Shown here: one piece after another, positions 28,207 to 38,048 of the stretch | How the letters are laid out: each line of letters starts with the position of its first letter | Position numbering within the stretch: position 1 is the first letter of the stretch | Source of the DNA: Neohoeflea coraliihabitans | GTDB taxonomy: Bacteria; Pseudomonadota; Alphaproteobacteria; Rhizobiales; Rhizobiaceae | Direction: 5' to 3' | Assembly: GCF_019334345.1 (NCBI RefSeq) | Contig: NZ_JAHWQX010000001.1 | Span: forward strand, 1,185,001-1,249,000 | DNA: 64,000 nt | Notes under the pieces: generated by a model | Databases searched by the model: none | Seen by the model: the letters and a program-made list of their open reading frames with translations, nothing else | What the model was told of the DNA's origin: nothing | Program-made: the position numbers and the translations under genes

Positions 28207-30033
28207 ATGGCAATGCAGAATGAAGTGAACATTAACGGGCGCGCCTATACGCTCGAAGATCATGCCTATGACGTGGTCGTGGTCGGGGCTGGCGGCGCTG
28301 GCCTGCGCGCCACGCTCGGCATGGCCGAGCAGGGGTTCAAGACCGCCTGTATCACCAAGGTTTTCCCGACCCGCTCGCACACGGTGGCGGCGCAGGGCGG
28401 AATCGCCGCCAGCCTCGAGAACATGACGCCCGACTGCTGGCAATGGCATCTTTACGACACCGTCAAGGGGTCCGACTGGCTCGGTGATGTCGATGCCATG
28501 CAGTATCTGGCGCTCGAAGCGCCGAAGGCCGTCTATGAGCTCGAACATTATGGCGTGCCGTTCTCACGCACCGAGGACGGTCGCATCTACCAGCGCCCGT
28601 TCGGCGGGCACATGCAGAACTATGGCGACGGGCCTCCAGTGCAGCGCACCTGTGCCGCGGCCGACCGTACCGGCCACGCCATCCTGCACACCCTTTATGG
28701 TCAGTCACTGCGCCACAATGCCGAGTTCTTCATCGAGTATTTCGCGCTCGACCTGTTGATGGAAGAGGACGGCCGATGCACCGGCGTCGTCGCCTGGAAT
28801 CTCGACGACGGCACCATTCACCGCTTTTCGGCCAAGATGGTGGTGCTCGCCACCGGCGGCTATGGGCGTGCCTATTTCTCCGCCACCTCGGCGCATACCT
28901 GCACCGGTGACGGCGGCGGCATGATCGCCCGCGCCGGCCTGCCGCTGCAGGACATGGAATTTGTGCAGTTTCACCCAACCGGCATCTATGGAGCCGGCTG
29001 CCTGATCACCGAGGGCGCGCGCGGCGAAGGCGGCTATCTGGTCAATTCCGAGGGCGAGCGTTTCATGGAGCGCTATGCGCCCTCAGCCAAGGATCTCGCC
29101 TCTCGCGACGTCGTTTCGCGCTGCATGACCATGGAGATCCGCGACGGGCGCGGCGTCGGCAAGGACGGCGACCACATCTTCCTGCATCTCGATCACCTCG
29201 ATCCGGCGGTGCTGGCTGAGCGGCTTCCCGGTATCTCCGAGAGCGCCCGGATTTTTGCCGGCGTCGATGTCACCCGGCAGCCCATCCCGGTGCTGCCGAC
29301 CGTCCACTACAACATGGGCGGCATCCCGACCAATTATTGGGGTGAAGTGCTCAATCCGGTGGAGGGTCAGCCTGATCGCGTGACGCCCGGCCTGATGGCC
29401 GTCGGCGAGGCCGGCTGCGCCTCGGTGCACGGGGCCAACCGCCTCGGCTCGAACTCGCTGATCGACCTCGTTGTCTTCGGTCGCGCCGCCGCTCTGCGTG
29501 CCGGCGAAGTGATCGATCGCGCCGCTGCGATCCCCGGCGTCAATGAGCAGTCTTTCTCAAGGATCATCGAGCGCTTTGATCGCATACGCAATGCCGATGG
29601 CGGCACCCCGACGGCTGAGCTGCGCGAGAAAATGCAGAGAGCCATGCAGGAAGACGCCGCCGTGTTCCGCACCCAGGCTTCGCTTGAACAGGGCTGCCAG
29701 AATATTTCCGCCATCTGGAACGAACTTTCCGACGTCAAGGTCACGGACCGTTCAATGATCTGGAATTCGGATCTGGTGGAGACTTTGGAACTGGAGAACC
29801 TGATGGCCAACGCCATCACCACCGTTTATTCGGCCGAGGCGCGCAAGGAAAGCCGCGGCGCCCACGCCCGCGAGGACTTCCAGGACCGCGACGACACCAA
29901 TTGGCGCAAGCACACCCTGGCCCGTCTGAACGAAGCTGGCACCGTGACGCTCGACTATCGGCCGGTGCATGTCGATCTGATTGCAGAGGGCATCGAGCTT
30001 GCCAAGATCGCGCCGAAAGCGCGCGTTTACTGA
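28207..30033 (+). CDS. sdhA: succinate dehydrogenase flavoprotein subunit
   Basis: Catalytic FAD subunit of complex II, oxidising succinate to fumarate. The 608-residue protein has the FAD-binding [12 protein letters not shown] motif (residues 24-35) and [10 protein letters not shown], where His58 is the covalent 8-alpha-histidyl FAD attachment site. The active-site HPTGIYGAG and the substrate arginine segment [19 protein letters not shown] are both present. The C-terminal helical domain ends in DYRPVHVD. The length matches the family. The downstream sdhB starts 39 bp later. Confidence 0.98.
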   Translation: MAMQNEVNINGRAYTLEDHAYDVVVVGAGGAGLRATLGMAEQGFKTACITKVFPTRSHTVAAQGGIAASLENMTPDCWQWHLYDTVKGSDWLGDVDAMQYLALEAPKAVYELEHYGVPFSRTEDGRIYQRPFGGHMQNYGDGPPVQRTCAAADRTGHAILHTLYGQSLRHNAEFFIEYFALDLLMEEDGRCTGVVAWNLDDGTIHRFSAKMVVLATGGYGRAYFSATSAHTCTGDGGGMIARAGLPLQDMEFVQFHPTGIYGAGCLITEGARGEGGYLVNSEGERFMERYAPSAKDLASRDVVSRCMTMEIRDGRGVGKDGDHIFLHLDHLDPAVLAERLPGISESARIFAGVDVTRQPIPVLPTVHYNMGGIPTNYWGEVLNPVEGQPDRVTPGLMAVGEAGCASVHGANRLGSNSLIDLVVFGRAAALRAGEVIDRAAAIPGVNEQSFSRIIERFDRIRNADGGTPTAELREKMQRAMQEDAAVFRTQASLEQGCQNISAIWNELSDVKVTDRSMIWNSDLVETLELENLMANAITTVYSAEARKESRGAHAREDFQDRDDTNWRKHTLARLNEAGTVTLDYRPVHVDLIAEGIELAKIAPKARVY

Positions 30034-30072
30034 TGTTCCGCCGCAATGAAGGCTGCCGCCACGAAGGACTGA

Positions 30073-30855
30073 ATGATGGTTGAACTCACACTTCCCAAGA
30101 ATTCAAAGATCACCAAGGGCAAGACCTGGCCGAAGCCGGAGGGCACGAAGAACCTGCGCGAATTCAAGGTCTATCGCTGGTCCCCGGACGATGGCGCCAA
30201 TCCGCGCCTCGATACCTTTTACGTCGATCTCGACGATTGCGGACCGATGGTGCTCGATGCGCTGCTGTGGATCAAGAACAAGGTTGACGCGACCCTGACG
30301 CTGCGCCGCTCCTGCCGCGAGGGGATCTGCGGCTCCTGCGCCATGAACATTGACGGCACCAACACCCTGGCCTGCACCAAGGGCATGGATGACATCGACG
30401 GTGCCGTGAAGATCTATCCGCTGCCGCACATGCCTGTGGTCAAGGATCTGGTCCCCGATCTCAGCCTGTTTTATGCGCAGCACCGCTACATCGAGCCGTG
30501 GCTGAAGACCGTCTCGCCCGAGCCGGCGAAGGAGTGGCGCCAGAGCCACGAAGACCGCGCCAAGCTCGACGGTCTGTATGAGTGCATCCTCTGTGCCTGC
30601 TGCTCGACAGCCTGCCCCTCCTACTGGTGGAACGGCGAACGCTATCTGGGACCCGCGGCCCTCTTGCAGGCCTATCGCTGGATCGCCGATTCGCGCGACG
30701 AAACGCGCGGCGAGCGCCTGGATGGGCTCGAAGATCCGTTCCGGCTCTACCGCTGCCATACCATCATGAACTGCACCCAGACCTGCCCGAAGGGGCTGAA
30801 TCCTGCCAAGGCAATCGCCGAAATCAAGCAGTTGATGGTCGAACGACAGATGTAA
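30073..30855 (+). CDS. sdhB: succinate dehydrogenase iron-sulfur subunit
   Basis: Electron-transfer subunit of complex II, 260 residues. The N-terminal ferredoxin domain carries the [2Fe-2S] cysteines in [12 protein letters not shown] and LACT; the C-terminal domain binds [4Fe-4S] and [3Fe-4S] clusters through [16 protein letters not shown] and [17 protein letters not shown]. Two adjacent ATGs (30073 and 30076) are both usable. It ends the operon and converges on yggU with only 15 bp between. I see no strong intrinsic terminator, so termination may be Rho-dependent or extend into the facing gene. Confidence 0.97.
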   Translation: MMVELTLPKNSKITKGKTWPKPEGTKNLREFKVYRWSPDDGANPRLDTFYVDLDDCGPMVLDALLWIKNKVDATLTLRRSCREGICGSCAMNIDGTNTLACTKGMDDIDGAVKIYPLPHMPVVKDLVPDLSLFYAQHRYIEPWLKTVSPEPAKEWRQSHEDRAKLDGLYECILCACCSTACPSYWWNGERYLGPAALLQAYRWIADSRDETRGERLDGLEDPFRLYRCHTIMNCTQTCPKGLNPAKAIAEIKQLMVERQM

Positions 30856-30870
30856 GCACGGCCGGTAGCG

Positions 30871-31209
30871 TCAATCCACGCCGCTGCCAGCCAACTTGGC
30901 CAAAGCGGCAAGGCGCGCTTCCTCACCAGCCAGTTCAAGTGTCTTGGTTCGGTGCGCCAAGCCGGCGACAATCGTGATCGCGGACCTTGGAACACCCAGG
31001 GCGCCGCTTATCAGAACGATCAGCGCCCGGTTGGCCCGGCCGTCCTCCGGCACGGCGGTCACCCGCGCCTTCAGCCACGCGACCCCGTCGGCATCAATGA
31101 AAATGTCGCCGATCCCGTTCCGCCCCGCTTTCGGGGTCAGGCGGACGCGCAGCAGAAACCTGTCACCGCGCCACTCGAACGGCGCCGGCAAGGCTTCAGC
31201 GCACGCCAA
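30871..31209 (-). CDS. DUF167/YggU-family protein
   Basis: Small conserved protein (112 residues) of the YggU/DUF167 family, a compact alpha/beta fold of unknown role. Typical segments are [37 protein letters not shown] and a C-terminal [17 protein letters not shown]. The start is a TTG at 31209 that overlaps the end of yggT by 14 bases; no in-frame ATG lies closer, so translational coupling with yggT is likely. The yggT-yggU pair is widespread in proteobacteria. Confidence 0.88.
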   Translation of the reverse strand: MACAEALPAPFEWRGDRFLLRVRLTPKAGRNGIGDIFIDADGVAWLKARVTAVPEDGRANRALIVLISGALGVPRSAITIVAGLAHRTKTLELAGEEARLAALAKLAGSGVD

Positions 31210-31492
31210 GTGCCGGTGCCACCGATGTCCACAGCAAGGTGCGAATGAACATGATCAATAGCAGAAGGACGATCGGCGAAATATCCAGCCCGCCAAGATT
31301 GGGAATGAAACGGCGGATGGGCCGCAGCGCCGGTTCTGTTGCCCGGTAGAGAAACTCCCCGATCATGCCGACAAAGCGGTTGTTCGAATTGACCACGTTG
31401 AAAGCATAAAGCCAGGAGAATACCGCACTCGCGATGATCACCCAGCTGTAGAGGTTGAGGGCGACATCAATCGTTGAAATCAGCGCGTACAT
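31196..31492 (-). CDS. YggT-family membrane protein
   Basis: A 98-residue membrane protein of the YggT family, linked in other bacteria to osmotic stress and to positioning of envelope or division proteins. Two hydrophobic helices ([21 protein letters not shown] and [18 protein letters not shown]) flank the conserved loop [25 protein letters not shown]. The frame is open upstream to 31603, but the ATG at 31492 (MYALISTI) matches the family start. It overlaps yggU by 14 bases. Confidence 0.88.
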   Translation of the reverse strand: MYALISTIDVALNLYSWVIIASAVFSWLYAFNVVNSNNRFVGMIGEFLYRATEPALRPIRRFIPNLGGLDISPIVLLLLIMFIRTLLWTSVAPALGVR

Positions 31493-31747
31493 TGGTGGCT
31501 CCGGGATAGAACTGCGGGCGGGCGGGCCCGAAAAGGGCTTTCGACATGTAGCTATTTGCCCGCCCTCCGACAAGGGTATCACCGCGGAAATGCCTTGACG
31601 CAAGCACCATCATGGAGGGTGAGGCCCGCTGCTGCTCGGGCGGCACACCTGACGAGCGATGCCGACAGCCACAAGCGCGGCGCCGATGGCTCGACATTGC
31701 GCCGCAAAGGTGTACACAAGGCGCGTTCACCAGACGGGTCGCACGCC

Positions 31748-33007
31748 ATGGCCGCATCGCCTCCTTCCGACGATCGTTACGCGGCGTTTCGCCATCGCGC
31801 CTTCAACTTCTACTTCGCAGCGCGATTTCTCTCCGGCTTTGCCCTCGAGACGATCATCGTTGCCGTCGGTTGGCAGATCTACGACCTCACCCGCGACCCG
31901 TTCGATCTCGGTCTGGTCGGACTGATCCAGTTCCTGCCGGCGCTGGTGCTGCTGCTCGCCACCGGTTCTGCGGCCGACCGCTACTCCCGGCGCGGCATCA
32001 TTCTCATTGCCGATCTGATCATGGCCTCCGGTGCCGCCGCCTTGCTGGTGCTGACCTGGAACGGCCTGACCTCGGTCCTGCCGATCTTCGCGGTTCTTCT
32101 GGTGTTTGGCGTCGCGCGTGCCTTTCTCGGCCCGGCGGCGCAGGCGCTGGCGCCCAACCTCGTCCCGGCACGCGATCTGCCCAACGCCGTGGCCTGGAAC
32201 TCCAGCGCCTGGCAGACCGCGAGTGTCGTCGGTCCGGTCGCCGGCGGCCTCCTCTATGGCATCGGTCCGTCCATCCCCTATTTCGCCGGCGCCGCGATGC
32301 TGCTGGCGGCGGGCATCCTGATCTGGCAGGTTCCCCGCCAGCCGCGCCGCATGAACCGCGAGCCGCAGAGCTGGTCGAGCCTGCTTGCCGGTTTCCGCTA
32401 CATTCGCCGCGAACGCGTCGTGCTCGGGGCCATCTCCCTGGATCTGTTCGCCGTGCTGCTAGGCGGCGCCGTGGCGATGATGCCCGTTTATGCCCGCGAT
32501 ATCCTTGTTCTCGGTCCGGTCGGCCTTGGTCTTCTGCGCGCCAGCCCTGGCATTGGCGCCATCCTGATGGCCGTTTATCTGGCTTCACGTCCGATACGCC
32601 GCGCCGCCGGCGTCAAGATGTTCATCGCGGTCGGTCTGTTCGGTCTCGCAACGCTGATCTTCGGCCTGTCGACCAGCCTGCCCCTGTCGCTTCTCGCTCT
32701 CATATTGCTTGGTGCCGCCGATACGATCTCGGTCTATGTGCGCCAGAGCCTCGTGCAACTGTGGACGCCCGATGAGCTGCTTGGCCGCGTCAGCGCCGTC
32801 AACATGGTTTTCGTTGGCGCTTCAAACGAACTCGGCGACTTCCGCGCCGGCAGCATGGCAGCAGTGATCGGCCCGGTCCTAGCAGTCACACTGGGCGGGC
32901 TGTCCGCATTTGGTATTGCCGGGCTGTGGGCCTACGCGTTCCCGGAACTGCGCCGCATTCAATCGCTTGACAGGGACCGCGAGATGATGCGGGAAGGCGG
33001 CGACTGA
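31748..33007 (+). CDS. MFS transporter (MFS_3/EntS-like exporter)
   Basis: A 419-residue major-facilitator protein with about twelve hydrophobic helices; the MFS_3 group contains EntS, a siderophore exporter. Motifs: GSAADRYSRRGIILIADL (motif A-like loop 2-3 near residue 75-92), NLVPARDLPNAVAWNSSAWQTASVVGPVAGGLLYG, the hallmark of this subgroup, and VDxxRxSLVQLWTPDELLGRVSAVN-like text near the second half. The frame is open from 31556, but the ATG at 31748 precedes the first helix. The substrate is unknown; no siderophore gene is nearby. It overlaps the convergent amidotransferase gene by 49 bases. Confidence 0.88.
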   Translation: MAASPPSDDRYAAFRHRAFNFYFAARFLSGFALETIIVAVGWQIYDLTRDPFDLGLVGLIQFLPALVLLLATGSAADRYSRRGIILIADLIMASGAAALLVLTWNGLTSVLPIFAVLLVFGVARAFLGPAAQALAPNLVPARDLPNAVAWNSSAWQTASVVGPVAGGLLYGIGPSIPYFAGAAMLLAAGILIWQVPRQPRRMNREPQSWSSLLAGFRYIRRERVVLGAISLDLFAVLLGGAVAMMPVYARDILVLGPVGLGLLRASPGIGAILMAVYLASRPIRRAAGVKMFIAVGLFGLATLIFGLSTSLPLSLLALILLGAADTISVYVRQSLVQLWTPDELLGRVSAVNMVFVGASNELGDFRAGSMAAVIGPVLAVTLGGLSAFGIAGLWAYAFPELRRIQSLDRDREMMREGGD

Positions 33008-33723
33008 GCGCGACCGAAGATCTTGTCGAGGAACAGCTTCAGCCAAGTCAGCAGCGCCGCATCATGCAGCATCCGGCCGGACAGATGCTGCGCCCCCTGC
33101 TGAGCGCCGGGCAGCGAAAACCGGCGGGCACCGCGCACCGTCCAGCGCGTCATCATCGCCAGCGTCAGTTCGGCATGGAACTGCACACCCCAGGCATTGT
33201 CGCCGTAGCGGAAGGCTTGATTCGGATAAAGCTCCGCGGTCGCCAGCAATTCGGCTCCGGTCGGTAGATCAAAACCCTCTCGGTGAAACTGGTAGACGAT
33301 ATCCGGCCAATCCATCAGCTTTTGACCCGCCTCGGTCGCCTGCAGCGGGTACCAGCCGATTTCCACATGCCCATCCTCGCGGCCATAAACGCGCGCACCC
33401 AGATAACGGGCAAGGATCTGCGCCCCAAGACAGATGCCGAGAAACGGCTTGCCGGATTTCAGCACCACCTCCATCCAGCGGGATTCCGCATGGATCCCCG
33501 CGACATCATCATTGGCACTCATCGGGCCGCCGAATACGACTGCTCCCGCATGTCCCTCGAGTGAAGCAGGCAGGGGATCTCCGAGGACGGGCCGCCGGAT
33601 ATCGAGCTGATAGCCCATTTCCACCAGCAATTGCCCGACCCTGCCCGGGCTTGAGGTCTCCTGATGCAGCACGACCAGCAGCGAGGGCGCTCTGGGTGGT
33701 GCATGGACTTCCAGCTTGCTCAC
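32959..33723 (-). CDS. class I glutamine amidotransferase domain protein (GMP-synthase-like)
   Basis: A 254-residue triad glutamine amidotransferase resembling the amidotransferase half of GMP synthase, but with no synthetase domain. The nucleophile is in FLGICLGAQILARYLG and the catalytic His-x-Glu pair in WGVQFHAELTL. The start is GTG at 33723, overlapping the TerB-protein stop by four bases (GTGA), which indicates coupling. These stand-alone proteins often act on small nitrogenous substrates or as glutaminyl-like peptidases; the role here is unknown. Its C-terminus overlaps the end of the facing MFS gene by 49 bases. Confidence 0.85.
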   Translation of the reverse strand: MSKLEVHAPPRAPSLLVVLHQETSSPGRVGQLLVEMGYQLDIRRPVLGDPLPASLEGHAGAVVFGGPMSANDDVAGIHAESRWMEVVLKSGKPFLGICLGAQILARYLGARVYGREDGHVEIGWYPLQATEAGQKLMDWPDIVYQFHREGFDLPTGAELLATAELYPNQAFRYGDNAWGVQFHAELTLAMMTRWTVRGARRFSLPGAQQGAQHLSGRMLHDAALLTWLKLFLDKIFGRAQSPPSRIISRSLSSD

Positions 33724-34241
33724 CCCGTGCCGTCCCCGCTTTTCGCCGTCTCCGTGCTCTGCCCCCCAGGCGCGTCGGGACTGGCCTGATCGCGACGCGT
33801 GGCCACGCGCTGCCGGGCGGAGACCCGATCTCGGCCATCCACCCCCATCAGATCGGCAATCCGCCAGACGACATGATCCTCGAGCTCGTGGCGAACCCCG
33901 TCGGCATAGGCCAGTTCCCACAACAACTCGATGAAATGCGTCTTCTCATCGGGTGACAGGCGGCGATTGAGCACACGGGTGAAGCCGTAGAGATCGACCG
34001 ATTCAAGCTCGGCTTCCTCCGCCTGCCGAAGCAGTTGCGCAGCTTCCGGATCGCTCTCGGCATAATCGCGCGCCACCAGCTGGCGCAACATGGAGCGTTC
34101 GGCTGCCGTCACTTCGCCATCGGCATTGATGACGCTGAAAAACAGGGCCACGGCGGCAAGCTCCGGTGACTCGCGGGCCGGACGCCGACCCTCGTCGCCG
34201 TCACCCAGTCGAGCCAGGAAGTCGCGGATCGCATCAAACAT
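33720..34241 (-). CDS. TerB-family protein
   Basis: A 173-residue protein with an N-terminal TerB (tellurite-resistance/stress) all-helical domain: AAVALFFSVINADGEVTAAERSML, ending with a second acidic repeat HFIELLWELAYADGVRHELEDHVVWRIADLMG. Acidic DADGE-like and YADG turns suggest divalent-metal binding. The last 35 residues are a polar, probably disordered tail. It lies 21 bp after hemY and overlaps the amidotransferase start, so it belongs to the heme/Mic60 run. Similar stand-alone TerB proteins are common in rhizobia but the function is unknown. Confidence 0.85.
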   Translation of the reverse strand: MFDAIRDFLARLGDGDEGRRPARESPELAAVALFFSVINADGEVTAAERSMLRQLVARDYAESDPEAAQLLRQAEEAELESVDLYGFTRVLNRRLSPDEKTHFIELLWELAYADGVRHELEDHVVWRIADLMGVDGRDRVSARQRVATRRDQASPDAPGGQSTETAKSGDGTG

Positions 34242-34262
34242 TCGTCAGTCCGTTTCCACCGG

Positions 34263-36263
34263 TCAGAACAACCGGAATTTCTGTTTCTTCTCCTCAGGTC
34301 CGGTCTCGTCAACCCCCGGATCATCCGGAAGATGCTGCGGAAACGCCTCGGCGTCATCGTCCTCGCTATCGGCTTGCGCAGATTGCTCGCCGTCCGCTCT
34401 CTTATCGACACTCGTCGTGCCGGGACCAGAGACTTTCTGTTCAACGGAGGCGCTGGCACGCCTGTCATCTTCGGTTTCGCGCCTCTTCTCGCCATCCAGC
34501 GCAGCGGCTGTCGCCAGGCCGGCGCCGGTCGCCGAAACGCTCGCGCTTGTCTGCGCACCGCCCGTCGTTGAAGCGGGTGAAGTCCGACTGGCCGCCCCTT
34601 CGTCAGTGGTAGTGTTGTCAGCCGGTTCTTCCGATCGCCCGCTGTCCGGTTTCGCGGAAGGGGCCGCCGCGCGATGATCGTTTGCTGCTGGCGGCGCTGC
34701 CGCCGCCTCGGCGACGGTGCTTTCGGCCCGCACTCCATTGTTCCGGTCAGAAGCGGCTACCTGAGACAAGGATGCGCCCGCCCCAGCGTCGGCCGTGGCC
34801 GCTGGACTCACCTCCTCAGCCTCGCCATCAAGAGTGCGGTCCGCGCGTTCTGCACCGCCCACAGCCTTCGTTGCGTCCGGGTCCGTCCGCCGCGGCGCTG
34901 ACAGGGGCGGCAGGCCTGCGACAGCCCGTTCGAACGAGGCTTCCGGTGCCTCATGTTCGATCGTGCCGCCCGATAAACGCTCGACCGGCACTTTCCACTC
35001 GAACGCGTCGAGCCTGCCGGTGACCGGCGAGATCGGCTGCCAGTCCTCTGATACATAACCATCCGCCGTCCACGCTGGATCCCGCGGCGCCCGCAAAGCC
35101 TGGCTGAGCCAATGGCGTGCGCGTCCCTGATCCCCCGATGCCGCTTCCTCGATATCGGCGAGCAACAGGTAGATGGATTCGCGCGGTGCCAGACGTGCGG
35201 CAGCCTCCGCTTTCTCACGCGCAAGGTCGAGGCGACGGGCATTCAACGCCGCGCGCGCCACCGTAAACAGCGATTCGGCGTGATGCGGCCGGATGCTCTC
35301 CAGCTTCAAGGCGCGTTTCAGCTCATCTTCCGGCGTATCACCGAAGCGCGCATGCACATAGGTCTCTGCGACCATCGGGTGCTGCTTTTCGCGCCATACC
35401 TTTTCCAGGAGACGGGCGCCGCGACGCAACTTGTCCTCGCGAAAATACGCCTTTGCCGCAATCAGGGCGGCCGGTACGAAATTCGGCTCCAGCCGCAGCG
35501 CCGACTGCGCATCGGCTCGGGCCGCTTCCGGTTCCGCGTCGAACCGCTCCTTGGCGCGAGCCGTCAGCAGCACCGCCTTCTTGCGGTTGGCATCCTTCTT
35601 CTTGTAGGCCCCCGCCTGGGTCTGACGCTCCAGAAGCCTCAGGGACTCATCCCAATCGCCATCCAGGGTCCGGCTCGCCAGCGCCGCTTCTCCGGCCCAC
35701 GCCAGACGCGGCGCTTCCTCCGCGGCCTTTTCCGCATAGTGCCGCGCCGCTTCATCAGCGCCCTGGCGCCGCGCCTCCAGATACAATCCGCGCAAGCCGA
35801 GAAGCCGGGTTTCCGGATCTTCGACCATCGCCTCGAATTGTTGCCGCGCCGCATCACTGCGTCTGTCGATCAACGCCGTCTGAACCTCCAGCAAATGGAT
35901 CAAAGGCTCCTGATCGGCATTCAGCAGCCCTTGTGTCCGCTTGCTCATCCGCTTTGCCGTGATCGCGTCACCGGCACCCGCCGCAATCAGGCCGGTCGAG
36001 AGAGCCTGATAGCCGCGATCCCGTTTGCGGGCGCGAAAGTACCGCCGAAGCGAGTGCGGCGAAGTGACAAGCGCGCGGATCAGCCACCACAGGATCATCA
36101 CCGCTGCAATCAGCGAGACAATGGCGGCAACGGCGACCATCAGGGACATTTCGATCTGCTGGCCCTGCCAGGAAACCATCAGTTCGCCCGGCCGGTCAGC
36201 CAGCCAGGCAAACCCAAAGCCGAGCGCCAGAACGAGAGCGACAAAAACCAGCAATCTGATCAT
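34263..36263 (-). CDS. hemY: HemY-type membrane protein with TPR repeats
   Basis: A 666-residue inner-membrane protein of the HemY family (Pfam HemY_N plus TPR), encoded with heme genes across proteobacteria; its precise role is unsettled and it is not the Bacillus protoporphyrinogen oxidase of the same name. Two N-terminal helices (LLVFVALVLALGFGFAWLA and LMVAVAAIVSLIAAVMILWWL) flank a short periplasmic loop, then a TPR-like helical region runs to about 440. The conserved DAFEWKVPVERL segment follows. Unusually, about 190 residues after this are a low-complexity Ala/Thr/Ser/Glu tail ending in PQHLPDDPGV and KKQKFRLF. An AGGAGAA site precedes the ATG; it lies nine bases after the Mic60 gene. 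Confidence 0.9.
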   Translation of the reverse strand: MIRLLVFVALVLALGFGFAWLADRPGELMVSWQGQQIEMSLMVAVAAIVSLIAAVMILWWLIRALVTSPHSLRRYFRARKRDRGYQALSTGLIAAGAGDAITAKRMSKRTQGLLNADQEPLIHLLEVQTALIDRRSDAARQQFEAMVEDPETRLLGLRGLYLEARRQGADEAARHYAEKAAEEAPRLAWAGEAALASRTLDGDWDESLRLLERQTQAGAYKKKDANRKKAVLLTARAKERFDAEPEAARADAQSALRLEPNFVPAALIAAKAYFREDKLRRGARLLEKVWREKQHPMVAETYVHARFGDTPEDELKRALKLESIRPHHAESLFTVARAALNARRLDLAREKAEAAARLAPRESIYLLLADIEEAASGDQGRARHWLSQALRAPRDPAWTADGYVSEDWQPISPVTGRLDAFEWKVPVERLSGGTIEHEAPEASFERAVAGLPPLSAPRRTDPDATKAVGGAERADRTLDGEAEEVSPAATADAGAGASLSQVAASDRNNGVRAESTVAEAAAAPPAANDHRAAAPSAKPDSGRSEEPADNTTTDEGAASRTSPASTTGGAQTSASVSATGAGLATAAALDGEKRRETEDDRRASASVEQKVSGPGTTSVDKRADGEQSAQADSEDDDAEAFPQHLPDDPGVDETGPEEKKQKFRLF

Positions 36264-36272
36264 GAACTTCTC

Positions 36273-37967
36273 CTATTCGCTCGTCGCTTCATTTGGCACA
36301 GATCCAGCATCGGCATTGCCGCCAACTCTCGCTGCATCACCACCGGCAGTATCTGCTTCACTCGAATTGGTCAGCGTCTCGGGAAGCTGGACCGACTGCA
36401 TCAGCCGCTCGATCTCGTAGCGTGCCTTGAGCCCGTCACCAAACTGGGGCGCTGCCGCGCGTGCCGCCTCCGGCAACGCTTGCCATTCCGCCAGCGCTGC
36501 ACCCAGCGCGCCGCGATCCAGCTGCACTTCGAGCCGCGCCAGAATGGCCTCGACGCCGTCGCCCTTAACCTCGCCAACCGGCCGCACCTTGACAACCGAG
36601 CGCGCGCTGCCGAGCAGCCGCGTGACCACACCGGCATCCTCGTCGATCGGATTCGTGGCGGCGATCATGCGATCGGCCACGGCATCGAACTGCGCCGCCA
36701 GCTCGGCGCGGGTCGGCACGCCATCGCCAGCCAGCGGTTGTATTCGCTCCACCATCGTATCGTTCTCCGCCACCGAGCTGTAAGCATCAAGTTCGGCCGC
36801 GAAGGGACCGCCTCGGTCAATGGCCGCTTTCAGACCCGAAAGAGCGATGGCGCGCGCCATGGCCAGATCTCGCCCCGGCTGGTCGACCGCGTCCTCCACG
36901 TCCGTCAGACGCTGCATCAGTGTTTCCTGCTGTTCTTCCAGAGCCGCCAGCCGGTCGCCGAGGTTGTCAGCGCCGGAGCGCAGCCCTTCAAGCGCCGCGG
37001 TGACGTCTTGTCCCTCCGCCCGTATCTCGGCCAGCGCCGCTGTGACCTCATCGACCGCGCTTTCAGTGTCCGAAGAACCAGGCGCCGCTGAATCCTGCAG
37101 ATCAGCCACGCTGTCCGCCAAAGCCGCCAGCCGGTCCTGCAACTCGCCAAGGGACGCGGCCGCATTGTCGGTATCACCAGAGGATGCCTCACCGCCCGCA
37201 GCCGCCGTCAACTCTTCAGGACTTGGCAATTGCGCTACTTCATCGCTGAGATCCGCAACGCGTGTCTGCAATTGCGCCACATCCTGCGCCAGGGATTCGA
37301 CCGTCGACGCCGCGGATTGCATGTCGTTCGAGGCTTGAGGACCGCCCGGTATCAGACCGGCAGCGTGCAGGCCGAGAAGGGCAGCCACCGCCAGCCCCCC
37401 GCCGAGCACACCACCGATGAGCGGACCGGCCCTGCTTCCTCGCGCAGGCGGCGTTTCGGCATCCCTCTTGGTAGGAGGCACCGTCGTCCCGACCCGCGAG
37501 GGGCCGGAAGCCGATTTCGCTTTGTCAGCATTCTTCGCAGCGTCTCCGGCCTGCGCAGAACCCGGCTTGGAGCCGGACGCGGCATCCGTCTTTGTTGCCG
37601 ATGCGGCGGCGATGCCGCCGGCACCCGTCTTTGCAGAGGTTTTGTCACTGCCTGCCGAACCCGCACTCGACTGAGATTTCTGCGTCTCTTGGGTTTTTTT
37701 CGGATCTGAAGATTCCACCGCCGCTGCGGCTGCCGCATCTGCATCCTTGGACGAAGGCTGAGGCGTGGCCGGGCCACCGGCTAAAGCGGTGACAGCTTCC
37801 TTGCTGTCCTTGCCCTTCTCGCTGAGTGGATTCACGGAGCTGCTGCCCGCAGGCGAGGAATCTGACGGCTTGGGGCTGTTGGCGCTGTCGTCGCTCTTCT
37901 CTGCCGTGAGATCAATTGTCACCGGCTTGCCTGATCGCGAACGGCGCGGTGTCTTGTCCTTTGTCAT
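36273..37967 (-). CDS. mitofilin/Mic60-like inner-membrane protein (COG4223)
   Basis: A 564-residue homologue of mitochondrial Mic60, the MICOS protein that shapes crista junctions. The first 175 residues are a Ser/Lys/Ala-rich cytoplasmic tail, then one membrane helix (about 178-205, PLIGGVLGGGLAVAALLGLHAAGLIPGG), a long coiled coil (about 215-375) and a C-terminal mitofilin-like domain (about 400-550). Alphaproteobacterial Mic60 genes are known to lie in the hemC-hemD-mic60-hemY operon, as here, and have been linked to intracytoplasmic membranes and outer-membrane contacts. The ATG at 37967 (MTKDK) follows GGAGCGAC. Confidence 0.88.
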   Translation of the reverse strand: MTKDKTPRRSRSGKPVTIDLTAEKSDDSANSPKPSDSSPAGSSSVNPLSEKGKDSKEAVTALAGGPATPQPSSKDADAAAAAAVESSDPKKTQETQKSQSSAGSAGSDKTSAKTGAGGIAAASATKTDAASGSKPGSAQAGDAAKNADKAKSASGPSRVGTTVPPTKRDAETPPARGSRAGPLIGGVLGGGLAVAALLGLHAAGLIPGGPQASNDMQSAASTVESLAQDVAQLQTRVADLSDEVAQLPSPEELTAAAGGEASSGDTDNAAASLGELQDRLAALADSVADLQDSAAPGSSDTESAVDEVTAALAEIRAEGQDVTAALEGLRSGADNLGDRLAALEEQQETLMQRLTDVEDAVDQPGRDLAMARAIALSGLKAAIDRGGPFAAELDAYSSVAENDTMVERIQPLAGDGVPTRAELAAQFDAVADRMIAATNPIDEDAGVVTRLLGSARSVVKVRPVGEVKGDGVEAILARLEVQLDRGALGAALAEWQALPEAARAAAPQFGDGLKARYEIERLMQSVQLPETLTNSSEADTAGGDAARVGGNADAGSVPNEATSE

Positions 37968-38048
37968 GGTCGCTCCTCGATCATCCGCGGTCGGGCGCCG
38001 CGACAAGGCCGGAATTGTGCGAGGCACGATCCTCGCAAGCTCGATAAA

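Noticed and set aside
35112-37091. 659-codon plus-strand frame over hemY and Mic60 genes
   Set aside because: Spans two real minus-strand genes and their junction; Arg/Gln-rich shadow translation.
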